Part shown: positions 1 to 13,132 of the stretch, piece after piece
Position numbering within the stretch: position 1 is the first letter of the stretch
Layout of the letters: each line of letters begins with the position of its first letter
Assembly: GCF_010389155.1 (NCBI RefSeq)
Contig: NC_057761.1
Location: forward strand, 10,728,501-10,792,500
Length of the DNA stretch: 64,000 bases
From: Erigeron canadensis
Taxonomy: Eukaryota > Streptophyta > Magnoliopsida > Asterales > Asteraceae
Direction of reading: 5' to 3'
The notes under the pieces: generated by a model
Told to the model about the DNA's origin: nothing
The model's database searches: none
The model's input: the letters and a program-made list of their open reading frames with translations, nothing else
Program-made: the position numbers and the translations under genes

Positions 1-1307
1 ATACATGAAGCAACATTTATCGGTACTAAGGTCCACTGTACATGAAATGAATGAAATGCTTGCATGTAAAACACACGTTTCCAATACTGTGACATAGTAT
101 TCTGAAGAACTATCACTCTAATGTCGGAAGAAATTAAAAGAGGTAGTTGGACAATTGCTTATAAAGAGAAGGTTCGATGGAAACTAATAGGTGTGCCTCC
201 TAGTGAGAGCTACCATCTCACATATTACTTCAAAGTCACCAACACCAATTCAGTTCTCAAAACACTTATTCGTAGTTTGTAATAAATCATTTAGTTTTTA
301 AGTTACTATTGTTGATCATAAAAGCTCTAGTTACATTCAGATTACCATTGTCATTTAGAAAATCTTTTGTTACAATTTGTCTCCTAAGTTCTCGATCAAT
401 AAACTTTCAAATTAAGTTTGCACTTGAAATTATTCAAAGTTACTAGTTCTGAAGTCTCTAAAAATCTTGCTTTATTACTAGAATACTCTAGTTCTCAGAT
501 TGTCCGTAAAACTTCGATCGCAATTTGCATAAAAATCTGTACGTCGAAATTTTGTTTTATAAGTCGTTACCAGTTACCGTTGTAGCTAGTTTGAGTGAGA
601 CGAAGTAGCTCCTTGGTGCAAACTCATTTGGTGTTCTTCCACTTTGAAGTCATCCTTTAGCTAAAAATAACTTTACATTCAAGTCTTATTACAATTGGAG
701 GTTAAATTTTCATATTGTTACTTTAATCGTTTAAGGTTACTCATTTCCACTTATTAGTTTAATAATCGGATAGTGACAGTCCGATTATAAACTGAGGGTT
801 GAAACAATTTCTAGTTACAAAAATCAAACAAACTCTTTTTTGTGAGAAATAGGTAAATAACTATTTTTGGGCCGTAACGACCTTAAGTTTTATCTTTCGC
901 TCCTCTTACGCCAAAATTTACTTTTCAGTCAATTAAAAGATTTCAAAAGATCACTTTTAGTTTGTTAAGCAACGTGACAACTCGGTCACAAAACCCCCCA
1001 ATTTTACACTTTCTTTTTAGACTAGATTTAATATTGTTATTAATTACTAAACTAATTCCCTTGGACGATCCTGGACTTACTACTAGCTATACTATATGCG
1101 ACGGGGTACACTGCCCGTGTGTGTAATATAATTATTAGTATATCCTTGTTTTATAAATTTAAAACTTGGGTGATTTTTACGAGCAAAACGATTTAATAAA
1201 ATATGCACTAAAATACACGCATCATAGTGTTGTAGTCCTTTTTGGATCAAGGTACTTGATAGTATTCTCCTCAGGTGCTCATCTGGTTCTACTTCTTCGA
1301 AGCTTGG
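1..1307. other. AT-rich stretch without a recognised gene
   Basis: No open frame with recognisable protein similarity is seen. The stretch adjoins the decayed gag remnant on its right and may be further degraded retroelement sequence, but I found no terminal repeats or coding motif to show it. Confidence 0.4.
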
Positions 1308-2984
1308 TCAACTCCATTTTACCAGATGTGTCAACTTGTTTTCTCTAGCTGCGTTGTCTATTTGTCTTAGCAACTCTCTAAGGTAATGTGTACTATGCCC
1401 GTATCCGTTGTGGAAGCAGCAAAATTTGTCTAAGTTTCTAGTTCCTCTTCCGGATAGCGGTGGTGGTTTGACAAATGTTTTTGCTACCTCCTCGGACGAC
1501 AGAATTTCCGATGGAGTTTTCCGGAGGTTGCTATTTGTTCTTTTGTAGCAGTTGGTCCTACTATACGTTGGGTAGGATTCATCAACTACTACGTCCTCAG
1601 TCGCCTCGGTTGGCTTCCCATTCTTCTTTATCATCGTTTTCCATTTAGCCATGACTTTCTATGCTATTTCTTCCGTAGTTTTCCACTCATGGAATGTATT
1701 CACCAGTTCTGTATAGCGTTTTGGCTTGCTGAAGCACAAATGTTGTATTAATTCCTTTGATCGGAGTCCATGTATAGCTCCAGATATCCTTTCTTCTTCT
1801 GATATATGCACCAGGCTCCGAGTGTTGTCTCTGTATCGCTTCAGAAAATCTTCTGGTTCTTCATTCTCTTCCTGCTTTGTATCATGTGCCCATGAGTGAG
1901 GGCCAAACTCTTCCCTTAATTTGATTTTGAAATCTTTGATATTTTTTTTTACTTTCTTTGGGTAGGCTTTCGAGCCACCTTCTTGCTTTTCCGTGTAGGA
2001 GGTAGAGGATGACATGGCAGGTTGCTGAGCTACTCCATCCTTCTATCTTTGCTACTTCATCGATATTCCAGAGGAACTCGACAACATCAGAGGTACCATT
2101 GTACCAGGGCAGTTCTGGAATCTCAAATATCTTCACCGGAGGTACATGCTGGCGCAAATCTCTTACGAACTGTAGGCACGACCCTATGTATTTAGACTCT
2201 GCCTCTTTTTCTTCAACCTTGTCCCCTTCGGATCTGGTTTTTAGGCTTGTCTTAAAACATTGGGGGGTCATAATACCGTTAGGGTAATACCATGACGTAT
2301 GCATATTATATGGACAGTTTAACCCAAAGGATGTCGTTCCCAGATACTGGGTCTCCGGTCCTCCGTACGAGTAAAAATACCCTCCGTAATACCACGATGG
2401 ATGAGTTCCCGGTGACAAGTGCATCCCAGGTCCAGGTATTGTCTGCATAGCACCCGCCATTGCCGTCGTGATTGAATTCCCTTGATAAATCGGGTAGAGC
2501 AGGTATGCTTGTATCAGACCTTTTATCGTTTTGGGATCTGCTTTTTTGCCTTCTATTTCCTTCGTTCTGCCCAGATCCTTTCTAGCTGACTTATGTTTGC
2601 CCTTGTCTGTTATTACGAGACCATCTCCGTTGCTCTGAGCTGGGTCTTTATCTTCTTTCCAGGGCTCTTGTGCCACCAGAGGTGGGTCACTTTATGTGGT
2701 GCACACATGGTGCGGTTCAATGTTCTCCCTAGGATCTGGGATGGACTTCTTTCAGTGTTTCCCTCTTTTACGTCGAGGATGTCTTTCGTTGCTTTGCTTA
2801 ACGCCATTATTTGGCAGGTCGGCTGACCTGCCATCTGGTCATCTTGCGATCGGTGGTTGCTTTCGGTTTCCTGCTCGTCTGGGGAGCTAATCTTCTCGAC
2901 TAAGAGTGTCTCATCACCATCTTTTCCTTGGTCACAGGCGGTTTCTGACTTGTATTGTTTCGGAAGGGGATTAAGGTCTAACAT
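1308..2984 (-). pseudogene. Decayed Ty3/gypsy-type gag gene
   Basis: This is the capsid/nucleocapsid gene of an LTR retrotransposon, broken into at least four overlapping minus-strand frames (2613-2984, 1882-2676, 1659-2015, 1308-1652). The middle frames carry the retrotransposon gag core: a PELPWYNG-like start, then GKARRWLESLP, then a region with EEPEDFLKRYRD. The last frame has a CCFHNGYGHST knuckle-like motif followed by LTHLVKW, typical of gag proteins of this type. The break near 1900-2000 is a frameshift, since the two frames encode consecutive parts of one domain. No protease, reverse transcriptase or integrase follows at 1-1307, so the element is truncated after gag. The strand and the primer-binding site at 3031-3049 agree. 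Confidence 0.8.
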
Positions 2985-3030
2985 AATGCTTCTTGTTTTG
3001 ATCGTGGTTGGATTCGGTTTTTAGAGTAGT

Positions 3031-3049
3031 TGTCCCACGGATGGCGCCA
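3031..3049 (-). other. Retrotransposon primer-binding site, tRNA-Asp-like
   Basis: Read on the minus strand, this begins TGGCGCC and continues ATCCGTGGGACA. The first seven bases match the complement of the plant tRNA-Asp 3' end (TGGCGCCGTTGCCGGGG) and the rest is diverged. It lies between the gag frames and the LTR edge at 3053, where a primer-binding site should be. Confidence 0.65.
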
Positions 3050-3052
3050 ATT

Positions 3053-3657
3053 TGATTGATCAAAAAATCTCACTATGACTCAACCGAAGGTGTGAGTAGG
3101 GTTTTGGAGGTCTAGGTTGGCGATTTCCTTCCGGACAGAGGGTCCAAGGCCACTTTACGCCTTTGATTGGTTATTCTCAGCCGTTAATGAGGCTGAGAGC
3201 TTGTTTACGAAGGTTAGTTGTATTGGTATTTAGGGTTTTTAGTATGTTGAATGGTTGTGAATGTTTGATCTGCCGTATGGTTCTTCCTCAATTTATATAG
3301 AGGGTAAAGTCTTGGAAAGGAAGATAAAGATTTAGGGTAAATCTCTTCCTTTTTTGTGATATATCCTAAGTATGGAAGATATATCTAAGACTACTAAATC
3401 GTGTCCTAGTTTATAGGAACGTCTGATGTCATTCCCTTATTGGGAGATCGAATAAGCGTGTAATGGATTTTTGTATATCCGTTCGTTATTGTTTGTGATC
3501 ATCTTTAGGAGCTCTAGAATTACGGAGGTATATATCATAGTTTTGGCTACGGATATGCCTGCTTGGTACAATGTTCCAGTACCTTTGTTACTTATGAAGG
3601 GTCCTTCGTATCCACTCTTTTATACGGAGGTAGAGCTCCGTATATGGCATATCATCA
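3053..3657 (-). repeat. 5' LTR of the gag-bearing element (right edge uncertain)
   Basis: The LTR ends with ...CAATCA on the minus strand, a few bases before the primer-binding site. A TATA-like box (CTATATAAATTGAGG on the minus strand, near 3290-3303) lies about 240 bp inside, fitting the U3/R junction of an LTR promoter. The other edge is set only by a TGATGATA start near 3657 and could lie further right. The matching 3' LTR is not in the window. Confidence 0.4.
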
Positions 3658-4201
3658 ATAGACAAATGGTATTGTCCGGATAATAGAATATAAAGGTAAA
3701 AAGTCTTCCTCATAATTAGTGTAAAGCTTTGTTGGTACTTTACACTGGATAGCTCTTCAGTCTTGATCTGGGTAAAACATTCACTAGGCTTCGCTACCAT
3801 GAATATTTTCTTCCTTTCACTTGCCGTCTTTGACTTCAACTGGAATGTCTTTAGTTCAGGTCAGATCTTAGCTCCAGTGGCATCAACTGTACACTCGCCA
3901 CTAAACTTCTCATTATTTTTGGACAAATCTTCTGGTCTCCAGTTTGCACTGAAAAACGCTCCAGTTTTGCTGTAAACTGGACCTAACAAAAAGGTTTTTC
4001 GACCTCAAAAGTCAAATTGTTCCTCTTTCCCTTTGTGAAAGTTTATAAAGTGGCACTAATAACTCATCCAATCCATCTATACCCAACAAATTAAGAAATT
4101 ACATTACATTACATCACAAACCTTAATATTCACTAACCAAAATTACCCTCCAATATTCTAAATCAAAATCCAAATAAAAATTGATAACTGGTCAATCTTA
4201 T

Positions 4202-6579
4202 TGTAACATCCTAAATATTTTATGTCGACCATTGACCATGTCGTTAGTCAACGTTTACCTTCCGTTGGATTAATGCGTCTTAATAGTTAATACGTTTATG
4301 CGATAATGACTACGATCATTATATATGATTAATGTGTCTACGTGTTAATGATTAATTTCATTAAATATGTTCAAGTGGAGAGTTTAATATGTCTTATCAC
4401 AAAGTAATATGTTAGTAAAGTGATTAATAATAATGATAGGTATTCCCGATTGAGTTAAAGTGATGAAAAGTGTTCCCGTAAGAGTTTAAGGGGCATTAAG
4501 TGAAAGATAGAAAGTCCAAGGGTCTAGATGTCAAGTTTAGAAATATGGTACAGCAGGTCATATACGTGACCTATAATCCTCCATTAATCAGATTACACAC
4601 TCAAAGAACTCCCTCTCAAAACCCTAAGTACTCTTCTCTCATTTCTTGCGATTTTGAGACGATCCGGTGGTGATTTCTTCTAGTTTTCGATCCCTTAATC
4701 ATCCCTACAGGTGATTCCTCATTCTAAGATCATAGGGTAATGCTCTTTGATAGATTTTGTCCACCTATCTCTGGTTTAAGGGTTGGGTATGCTTTAGTTG
4801 CAATTCGTTTATCGATTTCGAGTCATTCGTGTGATTAATCGAGTGGTTAATGTTTGTATGTAATCCAAGGATCAATTGATGGTTTCATGATGTTAATAAA
4901 GTTATAAAAAGATGTCTTGAAGTGATATATAAAGTTTCAAGTCGTGAGGGTTTGAGATGGGTTCGAATCGAAAGAAACACAAAAATCTCGTTTTTGGAAA
5001 ATCTGAAGACAATGAGCCCCACTAGAATGTGGTGTGATCCACTAGGCCCACTGGAATGTGGTGCGCCCCACTAACTGCAGTTCACCATTTTCGCTCCGTT
5101 TAACTTATGTAATGTATGTTTAATGTATAATAGGTTGTGGGGGATACTTAGCTAGCACTATAAGATACTCTTAACTTGTTGGTAAGCTTTACCAAGGTAA
5201 GATACACTACTTTGACACGCTGAGGGTTCAACAAAAACATAGTTTTCATATAATAACTTCCCAAATGGTATCTTGTTTGCTTATGGGTACTTGAGATTAT
5301 ATGGGAGGTGATATGGGCTATGTAGATGCATATTGATGCCTGAAATGCTACCCCAATGATATGAGATAGTATGTTCTTAGATGAGAGGCCATGAACTGCT
5401 ATGCAATGCTTGAGATGTTATCAAATACGATATGTGATTAAATATGTTATTCCATGAAAGATGATATGTAATTATATATGCAATGCAATGACATATGGTG
5501 AATAACGATATGAGATATATGATAATGTACGTCATGTGACCATGCTTGATATGTAATGATGCTTAATATGTATATGTGCATGTGTGAATGTTTATGTGAG
5601 ATATGATGATTTCATGGCTTGTATGTCTAGTTCACTAGACTTTGTAAGTTGTCATGACACGTGCACGTTTAAGGACCCAAATGTTAATGAGATGTGATAT
5701 GATATGTAATTAATGTTTAGGTAACATGAACACCTAAACTATATGTGATGAAAATGCTCGAGCTATTTTACAAAGATGAAAGTGTTAAGCTTAACCAGTA
5801 CATGCCTTTGCAGGGTTGTGCATTTAATGTGGTTGCTTGGGTGGCTCCTTGCAACGAGGTATAACGTGGAGAGTAATACGTGAGGTCTTACCAATCCCAC
5901 TTGTCTTGTACATACGGATTACTCATGGATTGGCTTGCCATTCCTTAACGACATCGATGGACAGCCGTAAGGTTTAACCATCTAGTCGGGTGGGACTTAT
6001 GTCACCACTATAATGATGTGTTGATGTGAGATGTAAACATGTGAAAGATGTATAAGCACATTTAGGATGAACTACCTTATATGAAATATGTTGAATGCAA
6101 TGATGTGATGTTGTGCCTTAGTGATGTAATACAACTTTTATAAAATGTTTTAATTGGCCAAACGTTTTATAGATGAGGTGTTATCTTACTTAGCTAATTT
6201 GTTAGCTAACACTTGTTTTCTTGAAATGTGTTGCTCCTTCAGGTTTAGCAAGTTTATGATGGATGATGAATAAAGAGCAAGGCATGGGTAGATTGTTTGA
6301 TGATAACTTTAGTTTACCCATAATGGCTGCTCACTTTAGACTTTTTGCATTATTTTATGACTCTAATGACTTGTATTGATAATGTAGTCGGTTGTTTAAT
6401 GTTGGGCAACCGGTGGATTTTTATTTAGACTTATTTTGATGATATGGCTAGTAATACCATTTAATGAATAAAGCAAACAGATTTTGCTGGTTTGAACTTT
6501 TAAAGTTTACTTCCGTTTTCTTTTGACGCCGTCAGGCGAAAGATTTTGGAAATCCATGTTTTAAATGATGGGTGTTACA
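4202..6579 (+). repeat. Solo LTR with intact target-site duplication
   Basis: The block starts TGTAACATCC and ends GGGTGTTACA, the inverted termini common to large plant Ty3/gypsy (Tekay/Del-type) LTRs. The 5 bp CTTAT at 4197-4201 is repeated exactly at 6580-6584, so this is a complete insertion. There is no internal domain and no second LTR, so it is a solo LTR left by LTR-LTR recombination. It is 2378 bp long and has no open frame of note. Family assignment rests on the termini and length only. Confidence 0.85.
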
Positions 6580-6584
6580 CTTAT

Positions 6585-8249
6585 GCTTAAAATCCCCAAT
6601 TAAAATAAGATGACCCTACTTTCTTAATAACAAAATTAGTAAAAATCATACCTTAACAAAGAATTAGATAGGGTAAGGTGATAAAACTACCAACTTTTAT
6701 TCTTTCCCTTTTTCCTTCATATTCATCCTCCGTTAATAAACCACCTTAGAAACAAAGGATTTTTGACCGTGGTGACATCAATAACATCGTCATGGTCGGC
6801 TAACTTGATTCGTTTTTTTATGAAAAGCCCTAATTGCATCACCCAACTCTTAAAACTGTTGCATGTAATATTCCTTCTTTTTCCTCCCTTTTTTGGGTGC
6901 TGATTGTTTACTTAAATCTGTGATTTTGTTATGAAAAAGGTACGAGAGATATAGAAAAGTAAGAAAACTTAAAAATTTCTGGCTGGTGATGGAATGACTG
7001 CGGTTAAAGAAGTACTCCCCTAGAATTTATGGTTGGTGACGGTGACATAATGGCTAGCCGCCGTTGGATGTAAGAAATAAAGAATAAGAGAGAAAGAGGG
7101 AGTTGATAGAGCAAATGAAGAAGGAAAAGAGTTCTTGAAAGTTGTAGGTGATAAGGGGCAAAAATGTAATTTTAATCCTAACTTAAGCCAACCACTTTAG
7201 CAACTGAATCTTAGCCAACCAAGTGTACAAACCGAGTCAGATATTGTAAAACCGAATGGGTATTATTGCATTAATGTTTTGATTTAGTATATATGTTAAT
7301 GTGTGTTTATTTGTATCTATCTATCATATATGGTATATTGATAAAGTGTCTTCAAAAGGTGCAACTATAAATAAACAAAATTCAATTTAGAGCAGATGGA
7401 TCTTAATGCATTACTATTTTATGTGAGATAAAGTGTTCAAGTCTAGCGAGCCTCTTATTTTTTTTCCATTCAAAATTCAAAGAATAACCATGTAGATGTG
7501 ACAGATTAGGTAGCAAGCTCCTAGATTAAAGAGATATAGAGACGACGCGTAGGACAAAAGCTGACATAGCAAATGAGTTGTCGAGTTCTTATCGCCTTGC
7601 GATATGAAGGCGACATGTAAGCAAAAGATGACATGGTGATACCAAAGAAAAGCCAAATATATGCTTGGAAATAGAGATTTATATACATATATATATATCC
7701 TAACATTATTAAAGGAGATTAGAAGCTTACCTAAGAAAATGGTGTTGTCAATAAACTAGATAGGCCACGTTAGTATAAAGTGCACTTTTAATGACATCAT
7801 GTTTTGGTTAGCCACTTAGTTAAGGCTTTAGTTTGGTACTAACTATGTATTTAGGAGGTAGTTAGTTTTTGTTTGACTATTATGTACTACAAAAAAGGAG
7901 GTTGCAGGGTACTTAGGAGGAAGTTTGCAGGCTTAATTTACATGTTTCCCATGCACAAAACTGGACTAAACAGTATTACTCTTCTCAAGAATTCAAAAAT
8001 TAGGTTGTTTTCCTTATAACAAATACATAATTTTATCTTTAATCGTACTTATCTTCAGAAGATGCTTTATTAAATCAGAAAGTCAAACAAGAAACCAAAT
8101 TTGTGGTTCTTTCCAAGACAAATCTTAAGAAAGAAGATAATCAAAAACAATTTTGGTGTTTCTCTATAAATTAGGCCATAAGCAACCATAATTTCTCACC
8201 ACATCTTCTCTTCCTTTATGTCATTGTAATCTTAATTATCTCACTAATC
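6585..8249. other. Intergenic sequence without recognised gene
   Basis: The sequence is AT-rich and joins the pre-insertion flank of the solo LTR to the RPA-like pseudogene. Only short chance open frames are present and I see no family similarity in them. Confidence 0.4.
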
Positions 8250-8947
8250 ATGGCAAATGAAAATTTCAATTTTGTTGAAGATCTTAGTGTGGCGAGCGAC
8301 TTTTGGAACATGAAGGCACGAATCATACGTAAATGGGAACAAACCTTTAAGGTTGACATGGTACTTTTTGATGAGAGGGTAAGGGATATGTTTTTAATAT
8401 TTCTTGACAACATGAATCGTGTTAATCACTCTTGTTTTCTTCCCACCTGTTTATAATTTAATTATATGCTTTATTGTGTCAAGGAATGAAAATCCAAGCT
8501 CAATGTAAGAATCCTTTGTTGCTGAATTTGGACAATATCTTAATGAGGATTCCACCATTGTCATCCGAAGGTTCGGTGTGGCTGAGCAAAGAGACAAGTA
8601 TCGTGTGGTTCCTCTGAATCACAAGATAAACTTAGTCAAGTGTTCCTCCATCCAAACTGTAACTTCCTTCCAAGGCCATCCCTATGGCTTTAATTTTGTT
8701 CCTTTTGATGAAATCAACCACAACAGGGCAAACGACAGGTTTACTATTGGTTAGTACTCTCTCTTTTAAGGTTTATACATCATGATTTTTAGTCAATTAT
8801 CAACTCAAAGGTTGGGTTCATAATCGGTCTATATTCTGTTTTTACAGATGTAATGGGAAGGATTGCTTCGTGTGGTGACCTTGACATCTTCAAGAATAAA
8901 GAAAAGGAAAGCAAAAGGATGAACTTTGAGTTGCAGGACTTAACGTA
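8250..8947 (+). pseudogene. RPA1-like OB-fold (DUF223) gene fragment
   Basis: Three exon-like pieces encode the N-terminal OB-fold region of a plant replication protein A large-subunit-like protein, of the kind found in expanded families and in Helitron-associated genes. Piece 1 starts MANENFNFVEDL at 8250 and reaches VLFDER, followed by a GTAAGG donor near 8377. Piece 2 (about 8484-8750) gives GMKIQAQ in one frame, then FVAEFGQYLNEDSTIVIRRF in another, so a one-base frameshift near 8505 breaks it; it ends NDRFTI before GTTAGT. Piece 3 (about 8848-8947) reads DVMGRIASCGDLDIF to FELQDLT before GTATGT. The C-terminal OB folds expected next are absent. The frameshift and truncation make it a pseudogene. 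Confidence 0.7.
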
Positions 8948-9399
8948 TGTTTCTTTTTTCTTTTATATTAATTATATATTGCATGTGTATACTAGAAACG
9001 TACGCTTCTTTATCCAGGTGAAACAAAACTTAGCAATCTCACTACCAAATCTTGATTTCACAAATGCACTCCACTGACCACCATAAATCTTATAGCAAGG
9101 ACCTCCAAATTTATAAATACAAAACATAGTATTTCTTCTTATCATAATCAACCAATTTCAATGTGGTGCAGTCTGGTAGTAAGAAGTTGGTGAAATTTTT
9201 GGGTAACATCTAAAGAAAAGGTCAATGGAGTATACAAGTCATTTATTTATTCCAACATGACTTTTTATTAATTATTGCAGAAAAAAATTATTATTTCTTA
9301 CCAATATATCCTTCTAGCAACTCTTTATTATCACCGGCAGTAATAAGAATTTGGAAATCCAAATCCTGAAATTTAAAGATTATTAAAGATTTTCTGAAT

Positions 9400-11515
9400 T
9401 GTAACGCCCGTTTTTTTTTTCCTTTTTTTTTAAAAAGTTAAAGAAAACTTCATTTAACTTTCTATAGATTAATATGTATTCAGTAAATACATATTTATTC
9501 GACAATGCCGAATGCCAATTTATTTCAAACGACACCATAGAAAAATTAGAAATTTCGGCATGACCCCATCGTAATATCAACAATCAATACCTCCTAGTTT
9601 TCAAAACAACCTGCTTTAAACAGCCAAAATACTTGACACAACTCAGTTTAACAACCACATTGCTAACTTAAAGAGAATTACATATTTAGTTCCAAAATAT
9701 GGGCTATTAATGTAACAAGCATAATACACTCGGCTGTAACTTAAAGGTACCACTTGCATAAACCTTCGGCAAGTGATCATCCACGGCTATGACTTTCCTC
9801 ATGCTCATCCTATCCAGTTGCTCATCATTAAACGTTAAATCCATAAGCACCTACAGCATTATAATTAAAGGAATAAGCACATCGCTTAGTGAATATATAG
9901 AAAATAAACATATTAACCTTCTGCATTATATAAACTGCGTGTAACGTTCTGCATTAAATAAACTGCGTGTATATTGTACTGCATAAGATAAACTGCATGA
10001 TAGTGTGCAACTGTAATCTGCCAGCTATTCAGTTATATGGACCAGACTACACATATATAGCCAACCTCCATATAATCAACTCTGACTCTACCTGCTAAAA
10101 TAGATTCATTGTAACAAACTATAAAAAAAAAAAGTAAATAATACAACTCTTTGCATCAAGGATTAACTGCTTCTACATCGTTAAACCGCATATATCCACA
10201 AAATCTGCACATTAGCCTAACGTATCCAAATTAACAATACACATAATCACATAACACTTAAAGCATGTGTGATTACATAACATACACACTTACACAACCA
10301 ATCATCTACATACACATAACAACACGACTACGATCACATAACAATTAAAGCACGTGTGGTTGAATAACATACACACTTACACAACAAAACATCTAGGTAA
10401 CACATTGTTACTCCAACACACAACATGGTTATCACATTTCTAGCCTACTTAGCATTCTAGCTCACAATTAAGTCGATTCAACGCTATAATCATACCTCAA
10501 TATATAACATCAACGACCTAGATTCTGCCTTTGGCCAATAACAATGGTTAACTGCAAATACTGGCTATTAACCTTCAAACTGCTTAACTATTACCTAAAC
10601 ATACAAGTACAATAAGGTTTTTGCTTGTTACATTATCAGCTTAATATTATTGATAACAACAAACTTTACCACTAACTTCTCTATTACCATATTAATTACC
10701 ATAATCTTATCAAAACAACAATCTCATGTGTACAGCTTATTTATCTTGATAATTTTAACAAAACCATATCACATAACTAATTAACACTTTATATCAACTA
10801 CTGCTATACTAGTACCAATACTACCAACTGCACCATTATATGGAATTGATTACACATATACCCGAGTTCCATATAATTCAATCTTACCGCCAATCATTCA
10901 TAATTTAATTAATAACAGCAATTTCAACACATATTTTCAACAATTGAACCAACTAAACAAATATGGCATTATATAACTATATTGATCATATGAGATCTCT
11001 TACACACATGTAATCTGCCAAAATAAAATCAACCTGCCAGTTTAAATTTTATATACTCACATGTGGTCCTGCTACAGCATACCCTTGCATTCCTCAAAAT
11101 CTTTGGTTACCTTAAAAAGATAATAATCAAAACCTATAATCGATTAGGGATGATTTAGCATATTTAGTTTGACCCGAAACCCGTTATTCCTCTTTTCTTC
11201 TTCTCTTTTTTCTTCTTCCGGACGACTTCCTTTCACGTTCCCCATTCTGCCAACTTACTTTTCTTTTTGTTATAGATATGATCATGATGATCATTTAATA
11301 ATATATATATATATATATATGGAATTAATTTCCATTTTACATTAAAGCCCATCTTTTTATAGTTATCTTACACTTTTAGTCCTTTAAGTAAACGACGCTT
11401 AAAACACTAAGCCCGGCATTTGATTTATGCGACTTTTTAAATAATTCGGCATTTATTCTTTTGATAGATATTACTTTTAGTAATAAAATACTACTGCGAA
11501 ATTTGGGGTGTTACA
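9400..11515 (-). repeat. Solo LTR with TGAAT target-site duplication
   Basis: On the plus strand it begins TGTAACGCCC and ends GGGGTGTTACA. On the minus strand it reads TGTAACACCCCAAATTTCGC to GGGCGTTACA, the usual polarity of Ty3/gypsy LTRs. The bases TGAAT at 9395-9399 and 11516-11520 form a 5 bp target-site duplication. The last ~670 bp are repeated at 15098-15775 and the last ~480 bp at 12653-13132. An (AT)n tract lies near 11300. Confidence 0.8.
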
Positions 11516-12652
11516 TGAATTCTATATATTTAAGACAGAAACAACTTCAACCCCCATAATAAGTCAAATCAATATGTTACTCTTTCAACAAATATTCAAT
11601 CAACGATATATATATATCTATCAAAACATAGTAACAAAGTAAAAGCCTTGATGAGACCCTATTTTGCTAAACTAAAGTTATACATGTGAAAATATTCAAT
11701 ATCATTATACAAACAAAACGTTGTGGTAGACATAGAATACTATATATACTGAAAACATATTACATCAAATCCAATTTCACAAACAACCGATTGTATAATT
11801 ACTTACCTCAATTGTCATGGCTGTAAACGATAGTGTATATTGTATTGTTCAATTGATATATTTTGTGCTAACAGAGGGAACGACGTGAAATATAAAGGAA
11901 ACAAGAATGGGGGATAGAAGTTTGGTAGGTAGACCCGTGAATGTTTTGGTTTTTTAATTATTTTCTTAATTTTTTATTTTATATTTCAAGTCTTAGAAAA
12001 AAATCTAATCTTATCATTTGTTACATTTTTTTTTGTTCATTATTCAACAATTTACAACTTTTAATTTGTTTTAATCAAAATTGACTTAATGCTAAACCAT
12101 TTGAAAAATATATTTTCATAACAAATTATTAATATTTTAAATATAACATTCCATGAATTCCCAAAAATAAAAATAAAAACAAAGACTAATCAAATTGAAT
12201 ATTTAATATAACTAATACATGTAACTAATGAACTTGATTTTGTACGTCGTTGGATAAATATGTAACGTTAATAAAATTTTATACCAACGGCTATCGATTG
12301 TCCGTGTTTTTATACGGGTCTAAAACTAGTATATATATATATGAGATATGTATATATGTATACAGTAAAACTCTATAGATCAATAATGTCGGGACCGAGA
12401 TATTTAAAATTTTAACGAGATATTATTATATTGATAAATTAACATTTTGTTAATTTAAAGAGGTTTTACGATGTAAGTTGTGAAAAAGACATTCGTGAGC
12501 TTGAGAACTTGATTACTTGTATGCATTATCAGTACAAAATGGATATGAATCACTTGCTTATTTATCCTGATGTAAATAATGAAGGTTATGAGATTCAAAA
12601 CATTAAAGAAATTATGGCGAAATCATTCAAAATCTGGTTAATGACGAAGTTG
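11516..12652. repeat. Duplicated LTR flank, copy 1 (truncated)
   Basis: This 1137 bp segment is nearly identical to 15776-16908, with a handful of substitutions and 1-2 bp indels. Both copies directly follow an LTR end and start TGAATTC. It contains the left end of a pogo/Tigger-like transposon (CAGTAAAACTC at 12363). It stops abruptly at 12652 inside that transposon, where LTR sequence begins, so 12652/12653 is a rearrangement breakpoint. Confidence 0.85.
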
Positions 12653-13132
12653 TATATACTCACCTGTGGTCCTGTGGTCTTGCTAAAGCATACCCTTGCA
12701 TTCCTTAAAATCTTTGGTTGCCTTAAAAAGATGATAATCAAAACCTATAATCGATTAGGGATGATTTGGCATATTTAGTTTGACCCGAAACCCGCTATTC
12801 CTCTTTTCTTCTTCTCTTTTCTCTTCTTCCGGCCGACTTCCTTTCGCGTTAACCATTCTGCCGACTTACTTTTCTTTTTGTTTTAGATATGATCATGATG
12901 ATCATTTAATAATATATATATATATATATATATATATGGAATTAATTTCCATTTTACATTAAAGCCCCTCTTTTTATAGTTATCTTACACTTTTAGTCGT
13001 TTAAGTAAACAACACTTAAAACACTAAGACTGACATTTGATTTATGCGGCTTTTTAAATAATTCGGCATTTATTCTTTTGATAGATATTACTTTTAGTAA
13101 TAAAATACTACTGTGAAATTTGGGGTGTTACA
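12653..13132 (-). repeat. Partial LTR (start of the 3' LTR) of a second element
   Basis: The sequence matches about 11048-11515 of the solo LTR and ends at the same GGGGTGTTACA edge. It has the same (TA)n tract. It starts mid-LTR at the 12652 breakpoint. To its right the sequence is element-internal, so this is the outer part of a minus-strand 3' LTR. Confidence 0.75.

Noticed and set aside
12780..12962. Repeated 60-codon frame starting MTRNPLFLFSS (also at 15431)
   Set aside because: It lies in the LTR copies and includes a microsatellite; there is no sign of protein selection.
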